Shown: positions 35,635-46,085, counted from the first letter of the stretch. The stretch is DNA of 64,000 nucleotides from Aureimonas altamirensis (GCF_001463885.1 NZ_BBWQ01000010.1:248001-312000); one strand, 5' to 3'. Translations and numbers: made by a program. The notes: generated from the letters alone by a model not told the origin.

Positions 35635-36663
35635 CTACTCCTTTCGTGCCGTCGAGCGGCTCTTGAGGAGGCTTGCGACGGTGGTGACGATCAGGATGCC
35701 GATGATGACCGACAGCGAGAAGCTGGTCTCGATATGCGGCAGGCCCTGGATCGGCTGACCATCGTTGAGGAAGGGCAGCGTGTTGGCTTCCATGGCATGG
35801 ATGATCAGCTTGACGCCGATGAAGCCGAGGATGAGCGCCAGCCCGAAGCCCAGATAGACCAGCCGGTCCAGCAGTCCGCCCAGCAGGAAGTATAGCTGCA
35901 GCAGTCCAAGCAGCGCGAAGGCGTTGGCGGTGAACACGATATAGGGCGCGTTCGTCAGACCGTAGATCGCCGGGATGGAGTCCAGGGCGAAGAGAAGGTC
36001 CGTCATGCCCAGCGCCAGGATCACGATGAACATCGGGGTAAAGTAGCGCTTGCCGTTCTCGATGACGGTGAGCGCGTTGCCGCGATAATCGTCGGTGGTG
36101 CGCAGATGCTTCTGGAACCACTTCACCAGGACGTTCGGCTCGTATTCCTCGTCGGTGCTCTTGGCCCCGTGCGAGAAGCTTTCCACCGCCAGCTTGTACG
36201 CCGTCCACAGCAGGAATGCACCGAACAGGTAGAACACCCAGGAATAGCGCTCGATGGCCGCTGCGCCCAGCGCGATGAAGATGCCGCGCATGATCAGCGC
36301 AATGACGATGCCGATCAGCAGCGCCTTCTGCTGGTAGGCGGCCGGAACACGGAAGCTCTTCATGATGATCACGAAGACGAACAGATTGTCGACCGACAGG
36401 CTCTTTTCGGTGATGAAACCGGCAAAATACTCAACGCCGTGCTGCCGGTCCCAGAAATGCAGGACGCCCCAGCCGAACAGCAGCGCCAGGGCGACATAGA
36501 AGGTCGACCAGATCGCGGCTTCGCGGAATGTGGGTTCGTGCGGCTTGCGCACATGCGTGAAGAAATCGAATATGAATAGAGCCGCGATGCCGCCAATGGT
36601 GGCAAGCCACACCCAGGTTGGCACCACATCGGGCGCAAGCCCGTCAATCGCCGTCTGTTCCAA
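35635..36663 (-). CDS. TerC family integral membrane protein (Alx-like)
   Basis: 342 residues with about nine helices and TerC family marks: TEKSLSVDNLFVFVIIMKSF and, in the second half, MTDLLFALDSIPAIYGLTNAPYI. The acidic Asp residues in both repeats are the likely ion ligands. TerC/Alx proteins are linked to manganese efflux and metal loading of exported proteins, and historically to tellurite resistance. There are no other ter genes nearby. I found no yybP-ykoY-like leader upstream. Confidence 0.92.
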   Translation of the reverse strand: MEQTAIDGLAPDVVPTWVWLATIGGIAALFIFDFFTHVRKPHEPTFREAAIWSTFYVALALLFGWGVLHFWDRQHGVEYFAGFITEKSLSVDNLFVFVIIMKSFRVPAAYQQKALLIGIVIALIMRGIFIALGAAAIERYSWVFYLFGAFLLWTAYKLAVESFSHGAKSTDEEYEPNVLVKWFQKHLRTTDDYRGNALTVIENGKRYFTPMFIVILALGMTDLLFALDSIPAIYGLTNAPYIVFTANAFALLGLLQLYFLLGGLLDRLVYLGFGLALILGFIGVKLIIHAMEANTLPFLNDGQPIQGLPHIETSFSLSVIIGILIVTTVASLLKSRSTARKE

Positions 36664-36769
36664 GGGAATCTCCGTTCAGGACGCGCCGAAATACACCGTC
36701 AGGAATTGTTCGTCACCGGCGTTCAAACGGATATAGCGAAGTTGTGATCTGCCGGTTCTGCAAAGCAAC

Positions 36770-36799
36770 GGCCGGCCCGGCAGCGATGCCGGGCCGGCC
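36770..36799 (-). terminator. Strong hairpin terminator after tkt
   Basis: GGCCGGCCCGGCA, loop GCGA, then a perfect 13-bp complement, 12 bases beyond the tkt stop. The tail on the minus strand (GTTGCTTTG) is moderately T-rich. It separates tkt from terC. Confidence 0.7.
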
Positions 36800-36811
36800 T
36801 GACGCATGGAC

Positions 36812-38821
36812 TTAGATAAGCTCGCGTGCGGCCTTTGCCACGGCGTCGGCGGTGATGCCGAACTTTTCATAGAGCTTCGGCGCGGGGCCCGATGCGCCAA
36901 AGCCGTGCATTCCGATGAAGCGGCCATTGTCGCCGATCCAGCGCTCCCAGCCGAAGCCGATTGCCGCTTCCACGGCCACGCGCGGCGCAGTTCCCAGAAC
37001 TTCCGCCCGGTAGCCGGCATCCTGCTCGGCGAACAGGTCCAGGCACGGAGCCGACACGACGGCCGCCGCGATCCCCTCGCCCTTCAGCTTGTCGGCTGCG
37101 GCCAGCGCGATCTCGATCTCCGAGCCGGTCGCGATCAACGTCACCTGCCGTGCACCGCCTTCGGCCTCGCGCAGCACATAGGCCCCGCGCTTCGAGCGGT
37201 TCTCAGCAACGTCGCCGGCACGAACCGTAGGCAGGTTCTGGCGCGACAGCGACAGAACCGTCGGGCGGTCGGTGCTCGTCAACGCGATTTCCCAGGCTTC
37301 CGCCGTTTCGATGGCATCCGCCGGGCGGAAGACATTGATGTTCGGCGTCACGCGCAGCATGGCGAGATGCTCGACCGGCTGGTGGGTCGGGCCATCTTCG
37401 CCAAGGCCGATGGAATCATGCGTCAGCACGTAGATGACGCGCTGCCCCATCAGGGCAGACAGGCGCATCGCCCCGCGCATGTAGTCGGAGAAGACCAGGA
37501 AGGTGCCGCCATAGGGGATGAACCCGCCATGCAGCGCCAGCCCGTTCATCACCGCGGCCATGGCATGCTCGCGGATGCCGTAGTGGATGTAACGGCCGCC
37601 GTAATCGTCGGCCTGAACCGAAGCCATGCCCTTGGTGAGGGTAAACACCGAATGGGTCAGGTCCGCGGAGCCGCCGATGGTCAGCGGCGTCATCGCATTG
37701 ATGACCTCCAGCGTCGCCTCGGAAGACTTGCGCGTGGCGAGCTTGGGCGACTCGTCCGACAGCTTCTGGCGGTAGGCGGCCATGGCCTCGGCAAAGTCGG
37801 CCGGCAGTTCGCAGGCGACCGTGGCATCGAACTCGGCCTTGCGGGCGTGGGCGGCATGCCGCTTTTCCCACTCGGCGCGGCGCTCCTTGTTCTTTTCGGC
37901 GATGGCGCGCCAGCCCTTCATGACGGCATCGGGGATGACGAACGGCTCGCTCTCCCACAGAAGCGCCTTGCGCGTCGCGGCGATCTCTTCGTCGCCAAGC
38001 GGTGCGCCATGGCTCTTCTCGGAGCCGGCAAGCTTGGGCGAGCCGTAGCCGATCACCGTCTTGCAGGCGATCATGACGGGCTTGTCGGACGTCTTGGCTT
38101 TCTCGATGGCGGCGCGTATGGCGTCCACGTCGTGGCCGTCGACATGCCAGGAATCCCAGCCGGCCGCCTTGAACCGCGCAACCTGATCGGTCGAGGTGGA
38201 CAGGTTGGTCTTGCCGTCGATGGAGATGCCGTTATCGTCGAACAGGACGATCAGCTTGTTCAGCTTGAGATGCCCGGCAAGGTCGATGGCCTCGTGGCTG
38301 ATGCCTTCCATCAGGCAGCCGTCGCCGCAGATGACATAAGTATAGTGATCTACCAGATCGTCGCCGAAGCGGGCATTCATCATGCGTTCGGCCAGTGCGA
38401 AGCCGACCGCGTTGGTGATTCCCTGGCCGAGAGGACCGGTGGTCGTCTCGATGCCCAGCGCATGGCCGTATTCCGGGTGGCCCGCCGTGCGCGCGCCGAT
38501 CTGGCGGAAGTTCTTCAGCTCGTCGAGGGTCATGTCCTCGTAGCCGAGCAGGTAGTGCAGCGCATAGAGCAGCATCGATCCATGGCCGTTCGACAGCACG
38601 AACCTGTCGCGGTCGGGCCAGTGCGGATCGGACGGGTCCACATGCACGAAGTTCTGGAACAACACGGCCGCCACGTCGGCCATGCCCATCGGCATGCCGG
38701 GATGGCCTGAATTGGCCTTCTGCACGGCATCCATCGCCAGCGCGCGGATTGCATTCGCCATGTCGCGAGGGTGGTGATCGGTGCCGCTCGAGGCAACTGC
38801 GGGCGTCGGTTCTGCGCTCAT
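36812..38821 (-). CDS. tkt: Transketolase
   Basis: 669 residues, normal length. The thiamine-diphosphate motif [20 protein letters not shown], the N-terminal [17 protein letters not shown] and the Pyr-domain [10 protein letters not shown] and [15 protein letters not shown] are all present. It transfers two-carbon units between sugar phosphates in the pentose phosphate pathway. fbp lies 48 bases upstream on the same strand, so the two are probably co-transcribed. That pairing fits gluconeogenic or pentose supply; no Rubisco or phosphoribulokinase gene is in the window, so a Calvin cycle is not indicated. Confidence 0.97.
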   Translation of the reverse strand: MSAEPTPAVASSGTDHHPRDMANAIRALAMDAVQKANSGHPGMPMGMADVAAVLFQNFVHVDPSDPHWPDRDRFVLSNGHGSMLLYALHYLLGYEDMTLDELKNFRQIGARTAGHPEYGHALGIETTTGPLGQGITNAVGFALAERMMNARFGDDLVDHYTYVICGDGCLMEGISHEAIDLAGHLKLNKLIVLFDDNGISIDGKTNLSTSTDQVARFKAAGWDSWHVDGHDVDAIRAAIEKAKTSDKPVMIACKTVIGYGSPKLAGSEKSHGAPLGDEEIAATRKALLWESEPFVIPDAVMKGWRAIAEKNKERRAEWEKRHAAHARKAEFDATVACELPADFAEAMAAYRQKLSDESPKLATRKSSEATLEVINAMTPLTIGGSADLTHSVFTLTKGMASVQADDYGGRYIHYGIREHAMAAVMNGLALHGGFIPYGGTFLVFSDYMRGAMRLSALMGQRVIYVLTHDSIGLGEDGPTHQPVEHLAMLRVTPNINVFRPADAIETAEAWEIALTSTDRPTVLSLSRQNLPTVRAGDVAENRSKRGAYVLREAEGGARQVTLIATGSEIEIALAAADKLKGEGIAAAVVSAPCLDLFAEQDAGYRAEVLGTAPRVAVEAAIGFGWERWIGDNGRFIGMHGFGASGPAPKLYEKFGITADAVAKAARELI

Positions 38822-38869
38822 GTCACTCTTTCCTTTCCGTATTGCCGGCGACCACCAGGCCGCAAACTC

Positions 38870-39889
38870 TCAAAGATTGATCGCGCCGCGATCTCCGAAG
38901 ACCGGCGAGACCCGGCCGCTGGATTCCGGGTCGCTGAGGTAGCGCGCCACGGTCATCACCTCGTCGCGCGATCCGAAGACGATCGGCACACGCTGGTGCA
39001 GTTTCTCGGGCACGATGTCCAGCAGGGGCCGGATGCCGTCGGTGCCGGCGCCACCCGCCTGCTCCGCCAGGAAGGCGATCGGGTTGGCCTCGTAGACGAG
39101 CCGGATGCGCCCGTCCGCATAACCCTCGCGCGTGTCGCCAGGATAGAGGTAGATGCCCCCGCGCAGGAAGATGCGATAGGCATCCGCCACGGCCGACGCC
39201 ACCCAGCGCATGTTGAAATTGCGCGTCCGGGGGCCGTCGGCTCCGGCCAGGCAGTCATCGATATAGTGCCGGATCGGGGCATCCCAATGACGCTGGTTGG
39301 ACGCGTTGATGGAGAATTCCTTCGCCTTTTCCGGAATCGCCATCCCGGAATTGACCTCGACGAAATCGGCGGCGCCGGGCGCATGCAGGAAGACCTGCGT
39401 TCCCTGGCCGAGCGATATGACGAGCATCAATTGCGGCCCGTAGATGAAGAAGCCTGCCGCGAGCTGGTCGCGGCCCCTCTGCCGGAACACGGTGGCCGGG
39501 TCGGCCCGGTGCGCATCGGTGACGGGCAGGACGGAGAAGATCGTGCCGATGGACACGTTGGTCTCGATGTTGGACGATCCGTCCAGCGGATCGATGGCCA
39601 GCGCCAGCGTACCGTCTGCGGCCATGGGCTGGGCGTCGTCCTGCTCTTCCGAACCGTAGAAGGCCACCGGGGCCCGCCGGGCCGCAGCCACGAACAGGCG
39701 GTCGGCCGCAACGTCCAGTGCCTTCTGCACGTCGCCGCCGCCATTGTGCACGTCGCTCACCGCCTCGCCGCCGACCGCGCCGTTGGCGATCAGCCCTGCA
39801 AGCTCGAGAGACGCGTCGGCCAGTTGCCGGACCAGCGCCGCGACATCCCTGCTGCCGGTTTCCAGATAGGTGGTCAGCGTTCTCGCCAT
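38870..39889 (-). CDS. fbp: Fructose-1,6-bisphosphatase class I
   Basis: 339 residues. The class I signature is clear: DPLDGSSNIETNVSIGTIFSV (metal and phosphate site), YGSEEQD, and GGIYLYPGD later. It hydrolyses fructose 1,6-bisphosphate to fructose 6-phosphate in gluconeogenesis. It leads the fbp-tkt unit. A promoter region of 73 bases separates it from fni, which is on the same strand. Confidence 0.96.
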   Translation of the reverse strand: MARTLTTYLETGSRDVAALVRQLADASLELAGLIANGAVGGEAVSDVHNGGGDVQKALDVAADRLFVAAARRAPVAFYGSEEQDDAQPMAADGTLALAIDPLDGSSNIETNVSIGTIFSVLPVTDAHRADPATVFRQRGRDQLAAGFFIYGPQLMLVISLGQGTQVFLHAPGAADFVEVNSGMAIPEKAKEFSINASNQRHWDAPIRHYIDDCLAGADGPRTRNFNMRWVASAVADAYRIFLRGGIYLYPGDTREGYADGRIRLVYEANPIAFLAEQAGGAGTDGIRPLLDIVPEKLHQRVPIVFGSRDEVMTVARYLSDPESSGRVSPVFGDRGAINL

Positions 39890-39962
39890 GTCGCGTCCTT
39901 GCGCAATTCAGATTCGTGACTGGAAGTCTCGTAGAGCCGAAAGGCCCCGGATGGAAGGCATT

Positions 39963-41006
39963 TTACAGTGGCGGCAGCAGCCGCGCCTGCGCAAGAGCGG
40001 CGATATCCACCGACCCCGTGCAGAAGCAGGCCACCCGCAACTGCCAGATGATGGCCGAGAAATGTGAAATCACCGCGTCGGTCGAATGGTCGGCCGGGCC
40101 GAGGCCGGCAGCCGCCTGCCCGGCCATGTCTGCGCCAAGGCGCAGGACGCGGGCAACGTCGACACCCGTGCGCACCCCGCCCGAGCCGATCAGCGTCGTT
40201 CCGGGGCAGGCCGCCCGCACGTCGGCGATGGCCTGGGCCGTCGGCACACCCCAGTCTGCAAAGGCCGCCGCTGCCGCCCGCATCGTCGGATCGGCCTGGC
40301 GCTGCGCCTCGATGGCGGCAAAGGACGTGCCGCCCGTGCCCGCGACATCGATTGCGGCAACACCCACATCCACCAGCCGCCGCGCCACGGGGGCGGACAA
40401 TCCCGCGCCCACTTCCTTGGCGATGACAGGCACGCCCAGAACCGGCGTCAAAGCCTCTATGGCCGCGAGGATGCCGCGAAAATCATGGTTGCCGCCCGGC
40501 TGGATCGCCTCCTGCAACGGGTTGAGATGCAGAATCAGCGCGTCGGCTTCCAGCATGTCGACGGCGCGGCGCGCACCGTCCGCGCCAAGGCCCGCAACCA
40601 ACTGCACCGCGCCGATATTGGCAAGCAGCGGAATATCCGGGGCACGGCGCCTGAGGTCCGCCGTCAGGCCGTCGCTGGCGCGGCCCTCCAGGGCAATGCG
40701 CTGCGAGCCGACCGCCAGGGCGATTTTCAGATGTTGAGCCGCCTCGGCCAACCGATCATTGATGAGCCCGGCCCGCTCGGGCCCTCCCGTCATGGAGCTG
40801 ATCAGCAGCGGGGCCGCCAGATCCCGGCCCAGGAAACGCGTTGTGAGATCGATCGATTCCATGTCGATCTCCGGCAGGGCCACATGCTCGAACCTGATGG
40901 ACGACAAGCCGCCGGCGCGCTCCGCCACCGTGCCCGCCCCCGACAGGACAAGGTCTATATGATCGTTCTTGCGGTCACCGATGTCGCCCCGGTGCATATC
41001 CATCAC
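39963..41006 (-). CDS. fni: Isopentenyl-diphosphate delta-isomerase, type 2 (FMN/NADPH)
   Basis: 347 residues with a TIM-barrel flavoprotein fold. Family marks are [11 protein letters not shown] at the start, [42 protein letters not shown] and, near the end, [20 protein letters not shown]. It interconverts IPP and DMAPP, supplying both for GGPP synthesis. It diverges from crtE across 131 bases that should hold both promoters. In many carotenoid bacteria the isomerase sits in the crt cluster, as here. Confidence 0.96.
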   Translation of the reverse strand: MMDMHRGDIGDRKNDHIDLVLSGAGTVAERAGGLSSIRFEHVALPEIDMESIDLTTRFLGRDLAAPLLISSMTGGPERAGLINDRLAEAAQHLKIALAVGSQRIALEGRASDGLTADLRRRAPDIPLLANIGAVQLVAGLGADGARRAVDMLEADALILHLNPLQEAIQPGGNHDFRGILAAIEALTPVLGVPVIAKEVGAGLSAPVARRLVDVGVAAIDVAGTGGTSFAAIEAQRQADPTMRAAAAAFADWGVPTAQAIADVRAACPGTTLIGSGGVRTGVDVARVLRLGADMAGQAAAGLGPADHSTDAVISHFSAIIWQLRVACFCTGSVDIAALAQARLLPPL

Positions 41007-41137
41007 GCCATCGTTTCCTTGCCCTTCGCGCCGCCACTTCCGATCCTGCCGGAAGGTGCTTACAATTCTGCCTTACGCACTAGATAGACTGCTGGGATGC
41101 GGGCGCAACCGCCCCATGGTCCGGGAGCTTAGAAGCC

Positions 41138-42064
41138 TTGCCAACGCCTTCGCATGCCGACCACCTCGAAGAGCTTCGCCACAGGGTGAACAATCGGCTT
41201 TCCGAGCTTGCAGTACAGGTTGCCGGTCATGACGCGGGCCTGAGCGAGGCCATATCGTCGTCGCTGACGGCTGGCGGCAAGCGCCTGCGCCCCTTGCTGA
41301 CAGCGCTGGTCTGCGAAGATCTCGGCGGGCCGCTGGCGCCGGCGATCGACGCGGGATGCGCCGCCGAGATGGTGCACACGGCATCGCTGATTCTCGACGA
41401 TCTCCCCTGCATGGACGATGCGCAGATGCGGCGCGGCCAACCGACGACGCATCGCGCCTACGGCGAGGATGCCGCCATACTGGCCGCGATCGCGCTGCTG
41501 TCGGGTGCCTTTTCCACAGTTTCCACCTTGCGCGGCACGGATGCCGTAACCCGCAACGAATTGACGAAGATCCTGTCCGGGGCCGTGGGCACCCGCGGTC
41601 TCGTCGCCGGCCAGTTCCGCGATCTGCGCAGCGCGGCCGGCGCCAAGGGCGCCGACCCGGAAGCCGTGAACGCCTTGAAGACGGGCGCGCTTATCGGCGC
41701 CTCCGTGGCCATGGGGGCGGCCATCGCCCGGGCCGACACGATGCGCAAGCGCGCGCTTGCCGATTTTGCCGAGCATCTCGGCCATGCTTTCCAGCTTTAC
41801 GACGACCTGCTCGATACCTCGGGAGACCCCCTCGTCATCGGCAAGGATATCGGCAAGGACGGCGCCAAGGCCACGCTCCTGCGGCAGGAGGGGGCAGCGG
41901 GAGCGCAGGTTCGCCTGAACCAGCACCTCGATGCGGCGCACGCCACGCTGGAAAGCGTCTTCGGCCGGGATTGCCGCATGTCGAGCGCACTCGACGGCGT
42001 ATTCCAGGGCCAGGCTGCCCTGATCGTCCGGGCGCGCCGCACGGAAGGAGTGTCCCTGTCATGA
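41138..42064 (+). CDS. crtE: Geranylgeranyl diphosphate synthase
   Basis: 308 residues of the trans-prenyltransferase family. The first Asp-rich motif is LILDDLPCMDD with the inserted residues seen in bacterial GGPP/FPP synthases; the second is YDDLLD. GGKRLRPLL and a basic GKDGAKATLL segment follow family order. It starts at TTG 41138 with GGGAGC about ten bases upstream; no in-frame ATG lies near. It condenses IPP onto allylic diphosphates to give C20 GGPP. FPP synthase (IspA) is the main alternative; the crt context decides for GGPP. Confidence 0.88.
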   Translation: MPTPSHADHLEELRHRVNNRLSELAVQVAGHDAGLSEAISSSLTAGGKRLRPLLTALVCEDLGGPLAPAIDAGCAAEMVHTASLILDDLPCMDDAQMRRGQPTTHRAYGEDAAILAAIALLSGAFSTVSTLRGTDAVTRNELTKILSGAVGTRGLVAGQFRDLRSAAGAKGADPEAVNALKTGALIGASVAMGAAIARADTMRKRALADFAEHLGHAFQLYDDLLDTSGDPLVIGKDIGKDGAKATLLRQEGAAGAQVRLNQHLDAAHATLESVFGRDCRMSSALDGVFQGQAALIVRARRTEGVSLS

Positions 42065-42585
42065 CAAGCTGGACGGGTCTCGTCGTCATTGCCCTCCTGG
42101 TCTTTGCGACGATGGAGCTGGTTGCCTGGGCGGCACACAAATACATCATGCACGGCTTTGGCTGGGGCTGGCACAAAAGCCATCACGAGCCGCATGAGGG
42201 CCTCTTCGAGAAGAACGACCTTTATGCCGTCGTGTTTTCGATCCTCGCCATCGGGCTGTTCATCCTCGGCAATGCCGGCTACCCCATCGCCGGGGCTGTC
42301 GCCGCCGGCATGACGCTCTATGGCTTCTTCTATTTCGTCGTGCATGACGGGCTCGTCCATCAGCGCTGGCCGTTCCGGCATATTCCGCACAAGGGCTATG
42401 TGAAGCGCCTTGTGCAGGCGCACCGCATGCACCATGCCGTGGAAGGGCGCGAAGGCTGCGTTTCCTTCGGCTTCCTCTACGCCCCGCCCGTCGACAAGCT
42501 CAGCGAAGAGCTGCGCGCTGCCGGAACGGTGAAGGCGGAACAGGCGGCTCGCCGCGCCGCAGGCGGGGCGAGGCCGCGATCGTAG
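42061..42585 (+). CDS. crtZ: Beta-carotene hydroxylase CrtZ
   Basis: 174 residues of the membrane fatty-acid-hydroxylase type. The di-iron His motifs are all present: HKYIMHG, HKSHHE, HDGLVHQ and HRMHHA, with three or four helices. It adds 3- and 3'-hydroxyls to beta-carotene, giving zeaxanthin. The ATG overlaps the crtE stop by four bases. The last 86 bases overlap antisense with the 3' end of crtB. Confidence 0.95.
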   Translation: MTSWTGLVVIALLVFATMELVAWAAHKYIMHGFGWGWHKSHHEPHEGLFEKNDLYAVVFSILAIGLFILGNAGYPIAGAVAAGMTLYGFFYFVVHDGLVHQRWPFRHIPHKGYVKRLVQAHRMHHAVEGREGCVSFGFLYAPPVDKLSEELRAAGTVKAEQAARRAAGGARPRS

Positions 42586-43435
42586 CGGCCCGGCCAAACT
42601 CGACCAGCTTTTCCCCCCGCGTGGTGGAAACGCGGTGGTTGTAGGGCATCGCAGCGTCTGCCACGAGTTTCAGCCCGATGCGGCGGTAGATGCCATGCGC
42701 CGCGGCGATGGCCAGGGCCGAGCGGCGCGGCAGCCTGTCTATGCCGGCGCGCGCCGACGCGTAGTAGGGCTCTGCCGCAAGCACCAGGCGCCGGCGCAAC
42801 CGGGCCACCGCTTCGGCATGGGCGGGATCGCCGAGATCGTCGGGCGATAGCCCTTCCTCCACGATCCAGTCCAGCGGCACATAGACCCGTCCGGCCTTCG
42901 CATCGTCGACGATGTCGCGCGCAATGTTGGTCAACTGGAACGCCAGCCCCAGATCCGCCGCCCGCGCCAGTGTCGGCGTATCGGTGATACCCATGATACG
43001 CGCCATCATCAGGCCGACGACGCCGGCCACGCGGTGGCAATAGACGAGAAGCTGGGCGAGCGTCTCGTAGCGCTCTCCCCGCACGTCCATCCCGAAGCCC
43101 TCCAGATGCTCGTAGAGGTCTTCCCGGGCAAGCTCGTGCCGACTCGCAACCAGCGCCAGCCCGGCAAAGGCCGGCCCATCGGGCGCGCCGTCCAGTGCCG
43201 CCGCAGTCTCGCGCATCAGCCCGGCCAGCCGCTCGAGCCCCTCGCCGTCGGTCTGCAATGTCCGGCTGCCGAGGCTTTGCCCGTCGATGACATCATCGCA
43301 GTGCCGACACCAGGCATACAACAAGACGACGCTCAACCGGGTCTGCCTGTCGAACATGCGCGCGGCGGCGGCAAAGCTGGCCGAACCCTTGTCGATCGCT
43401 GCCTGCGCATGGGCTTCGATCTCCTCGGGGCTCAT
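42500..43435 (-). CDS. crtB: Phytoene synthase
   Basis: 311 residues. The squalene/phytoene synthase signatures are present: RHCDDVIDG (first Asp-rich motif), CHRVAGVVGLMM and LGLAFQLTNIARDIVDDAKAGRVYVP (second motif). It joins two GGPP molecules to phytoene. The ATG at 43435 overlaps the crtI stop by four bases. The C-terminal tail (GEPPVPPSPFRQ) lies in the region shared antisense with crtZ and is probably not conserved. Confidence 0.95.
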   Translation of the reverse strand: MSPEEIEAHAQAAIDKGSASFAAAARMFDRQTRLSVVLLYAWCRHCDDVIDGQSLGSRTLQTDGEGLERLAGLMRETAAALDGAPDGPAFAGLALVASRHELAREDLYEHLEGFGMDVRGERYETLAQLLVYCHRVAGVVGLMMARIMGITDTPTLARAADLGLAFQLTNIARDIVDDAKAGRVYVPLDWIVEEGLSPDDLGDPAHAEAVARLRRRLVLAAEPYYASARAGIDRLPRRSALAIAAAHGIYRRIGLKLVADAAMPYNHRVSTTRGEKLVEFGRAATIAASPRLRRGEPPVPPSPFRQRAALR

Positions 43436-44928
43436 CGCGCGGCGTCCTCCAGAACGAGGCCGGCCGTTGCCTTGGCCGATGCGACGACGCCCGGAACGCC
43501 GGCTCCGGGGTGGGTGCCGGCTCCCACGAAGTAGAGGTTCTGTATCTCGCTGTCCCGGTTGTGAACCCGGAAGAAGGCCGACTGCGTCAGGATCGGCTCC
43601 AGCGAGAAGGCGCTTCCCAGATGGGCGTTGAGCGTGTCGCGGAAATCGTCCGGGGTGAACATCCGGCAGGTGACGAGCTGCTGCCGAAGGCCCGGCATGT
43701 GCCGTGCCTCGAGATAATCGAGGATGCGGTCGCGGTAGGCGGGCCCGGCCACCTGCCAGTCGATATCGGCATTGCCGAGATGCGGCACGGGGGACAGCAC
43801 GTAGTAGCTGCCCATGCCCGGCGGCGCCAAAGAAGGATCGGTGATGCACGGGCTGTGCAGGTATAGCGAGAAATCGTCCGCCACCTCCGGCCCCTTGAAT
43901 ATCTCCTGGATTAGCGCCCGATAGCGCGGCCCGAACAGCACCGTGTGATGCGCAAGCTGGTCGTGCAGCTTGTCCAGCCCGAAATAGATGACGAACAGCG
44001 ACATGGAGTGGCGCCGCGCCGCCAGCTTCCGGCCGGCACGGCGCCCCCTGTCCGTACCGCCGAGGAGCCCGCCGTAAGTATGCACGACATCGGCATTGGA
44101 AACCACGATGTCGGCCGGCAGCGTGTGCCCGTCGGCCAGCCTGACGCCGGTTGCACGTCCGTCTGCCATGGTGATCTCGGCGACATCGGCGTTCAGCTCC
44201 AGACGGCCGCCGATATCGGTGAACAGGCGCACCATGCCGTCGATCAGCGCGCCGGTGCCGCCCTTGGGAAACCAGACGCCCCATTCCCGCTCCAGCGCAT
44301 GGATCAGCGCATAGATCGACGAGGTGGCGAAGGGGTTGCCGCCGACGAGCAGCGAATGGAAGGAAAATGCCTGGCGCAGGCGCTCGTCCTCGATAAAGCT
44401 CGCAACCTTGGCATAGACGCTCCGCCACGCCTGCAGGCGGGCCAGTTGCGGCCCGGCGCGCACCATGTCGCGGAAATGCAGGAACGGCACTGCGCCGAGC
44501 TTCTGATACCCTTCGGCAAAGACGGCGCGCGAATAGTCCAGGAAGCGCCGGTATCCGGCGACATCGGCAGGGTTCATCGCCTGTATCTGGCGGTCGATCT
44601 GGCATTGGTCGTTGGCGTAGTCGAAGACCGAGCCATCTTCCCACATCAGCCGGTAGAACGGCGACACCGGCAGCATGGTGACGTAGTCCGATAGTTTCGC
44701 TCCGGCCGCCTCGAACACCTCTTCCAGGGCGGTCGGGTCGGTTATGACGGTCGGCCCGCCATCGAAGGTAAAGCCGCTGTCGCGGTAGACATAGGCCCGG
44801 CCGCCCGGCGCGTCGCGGCGCTCCACAACGGTCGTTTCGATCCCGCCTGCCTGGAGCCGGATGGCCGCCGCGAGGCCGCCGAAGCCGGAGCCGATCACGA
44901 TGGCGCGTCGCGCCTGGTGCGAATTCAT
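43432..44928 (-). CDS. crtI: Phytoene desaturase (lycopene-forming)
   Basis: 498 residues. The N-terminal FAD Rossmann motif is VIGSGFGGLAAAIRLQAGG, followed by GGRAYVYRDSGFTFDGGPTV; the C-terminal carotenoid oxidoreductase signature is GTHPGAGVPGVVASAKATAGLV. It carries out the desaturation steps from phytoene to lycopene. It starts just inside the end of crtY (four-base overlap) and overlaps crtB, so crtX-Y-I-B is a coupled operon. Confidence 0.96.
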   Translation of the reverse strand: MNSHQARRAIVIGSGFGGLAAAIRLQAGGIETTVVERRDAPGGRAYVYRDSGFTFDGGPTVITDPTALEEVFEAAGAKLSDYVTMLPVSPFYRLMWEDGSVFDYANDQCQIDRQIQAMNPADVAGYRRFLDYSRAVFAEGYQKLGAVPFLHFRDMVRAGPQLARLQAWRSVYAKVASFIEDERLRQAFSFHSLLVGGNPFATSSIYALIHALEREWGVWFPKGGTGALIDGMVRLFTDIGGRLELNADVAEITMADGRATGVRLADGHTLPADIVVSNADVVHTYGGLLGGTDRGRRAGRKLAARRHSMSLFVIYFGLDKLHDQLAHHTVLFGPRYRALIQEIFKGPEVADDFSLYLHSPCITDPSLAPPGMGSYYVLSPVPHLGNADIDWQVAGPAYRDRILDYLEARHMPGLRQQLVTCRMFTPDDFRDTLNAHLGSAFSLEPILTQSAFFRVHNRDSEIQNLYFVGAGTHPGAGVPGVVASAKATAGLVLEDAAR

Positions 44929-46085
44929 GAGGCCTCCCTTGCCGCCCGCCCATCCATCAGGATGGACAAGGCACGTCGCACCGGCATCGGCGGCTTGCCG
45001 GCGAAAATGCGTATGATGTCCGCGGAAGACAGCCGCGCCGCGTAGAACCGCGCGATCGTCGTATCCGGCAAACGGTGAAAATGCTCCAGTATGTCGCGGC
45101 GCTCGCTATCTCCTGCCCCCAGGAACAACAGGCGATTGAGCAGCCGGAATATCCGACGCGCCCGCCATTCGGCCAATGAATGTCGCGTGACCGCAGCGGC
45201 CAGCGGCGCCGTCGCGATGTCCGGCTGCGTCGCGATAAGGTCTGCCGTCCGGACCGCGTCGGGCAGGCTGTATCCCGTCGTCGGATGGAACAGCCCGGCC
45301 CGCAGGCCCAGCGGCACGACGCCGCCCGCTTGTGCAAGATAGGCCTTCAGGTCACCGCCCAGCGCGATCGGCAGCACGCCGGCCTCGCGCCGCAAGATCT
45401 CGGCCGGGCTCCAGCCTTTGGACTGTGCATAGGCGCGGATGCCGTCCGCCAGTGCCTGTTCCGGCGTTTCGGGCCCATCCGAATAATAGGTATCCTCCAC
45501 CAGGATGCGGTCTTCTGCGAAGGGCAGCGTGTAGACGAAGCGGTAGCCGTCTTTCTGCGGCACCGTCGCGTCCATCACGATCGGCATCTTCGGCCCCGGC
45601 GCACCGATGGACAGTTCCAGCCCGACGAATTTCTGGAAGCGGACATCCAGCGCCGCGTCCGGCCGATATCCGCGTGCGTCCACCACCGCGCTCGCGGCGA
45701 TGGAGCGCCCGTCCGCAAGGTCCACCCCATCGGCGCGCAGGGCGCGGACGGGCACGCCGCAGACCAGCCGGTCGCCCAGCGCCTCACGCAGCACCGCGCT
45801 GAAGCGCAGCGAGGAAATGGACGCATAGCCCGTCTCGATCACGCGGGCCCGGCGGGGAAACCTGACCTCGTAACGCGGCCAGCGATGGTCCACGAACGGG
45901 CTGAGCCAGCGATGCTGTGCAGGGGACAGGTCGCCCGCATGAAACGACCATGTATGATTGCCGCCCGCAGCCTGCCCGCTTTCGAGCAGCAACACCTCGA
46001 TCTCGGGCCGCAGGGTAGCCAGGCGGTAGGCGGCAAGGCCACCGGCCAGTCCACCCCCCACGATGATGCATCGGACCGCCCTCAC
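44925..46085 (-). CDS. crtY: Lycopene beta-cyclase CrtY
   Basis: 386 residues. The dinucleotide motif IIVGGGLAGGLAAYRL opens the protein, followed by GGNHTWSFHAGDLS, YVYTLPF-like FVYTLPFAEDRILVEDTYYSD and GLFHPTTGYSLPDAV, all typical of the bacterial CrtY family. It closes both ends of lycopene to beta-rings, giving beta-carotene. The GTG at 46085 overlaps the crtX stop by four bases (GTGA). Confidence 0.94.
   Translation of the reverse strand: MRAVRCIIVGGGLAGGLAAYRLATLRPEIEVLLLESGQAAGGNHTWSFHAGDLSPAQHRWLSPFVDHRWPRYEVRFPRRARVIETGYASISSLRFSAVLREALGDRLVCGVPVRALRADGVDLADGRSIAASAVVDARGYRPDAALDVRFQKFVGLELSIGAPGPKMPIVMDATVPQKDGYRFVYTLPFAEDRILVEDTYYSDGPETPEQALADGIRAYAQSKGWSPAEILRREAGVLPIALGGDLKAYLAQAGGVVPLGLRAGLFHPTTGYSLPDAVRTADLIATQPDIATAPLAAAVTRHSLAEWRARRIFRLLNRLLFLGAGDSERRDILEHFHRLPDTTIARFYAARLSSADIIRIFAGKPPMPVRRALSILMDGRAAREAS

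Noticed and set aside
36664-36769. Possible yybP-ykoY manganese riboswitch upstream of terC
   Set aside because: I could not find the conserved junction sequences of that class; the only clear structure here is the tkt terminator.
36812-39889. Calvin-cycle operon suggested by fbp-tkt
   Set aside because: No Rubisco, phosphoribulokinase or CbbR gene is nearby; the pair fits gluconeogenesis and pentose phosphate supply equally well.
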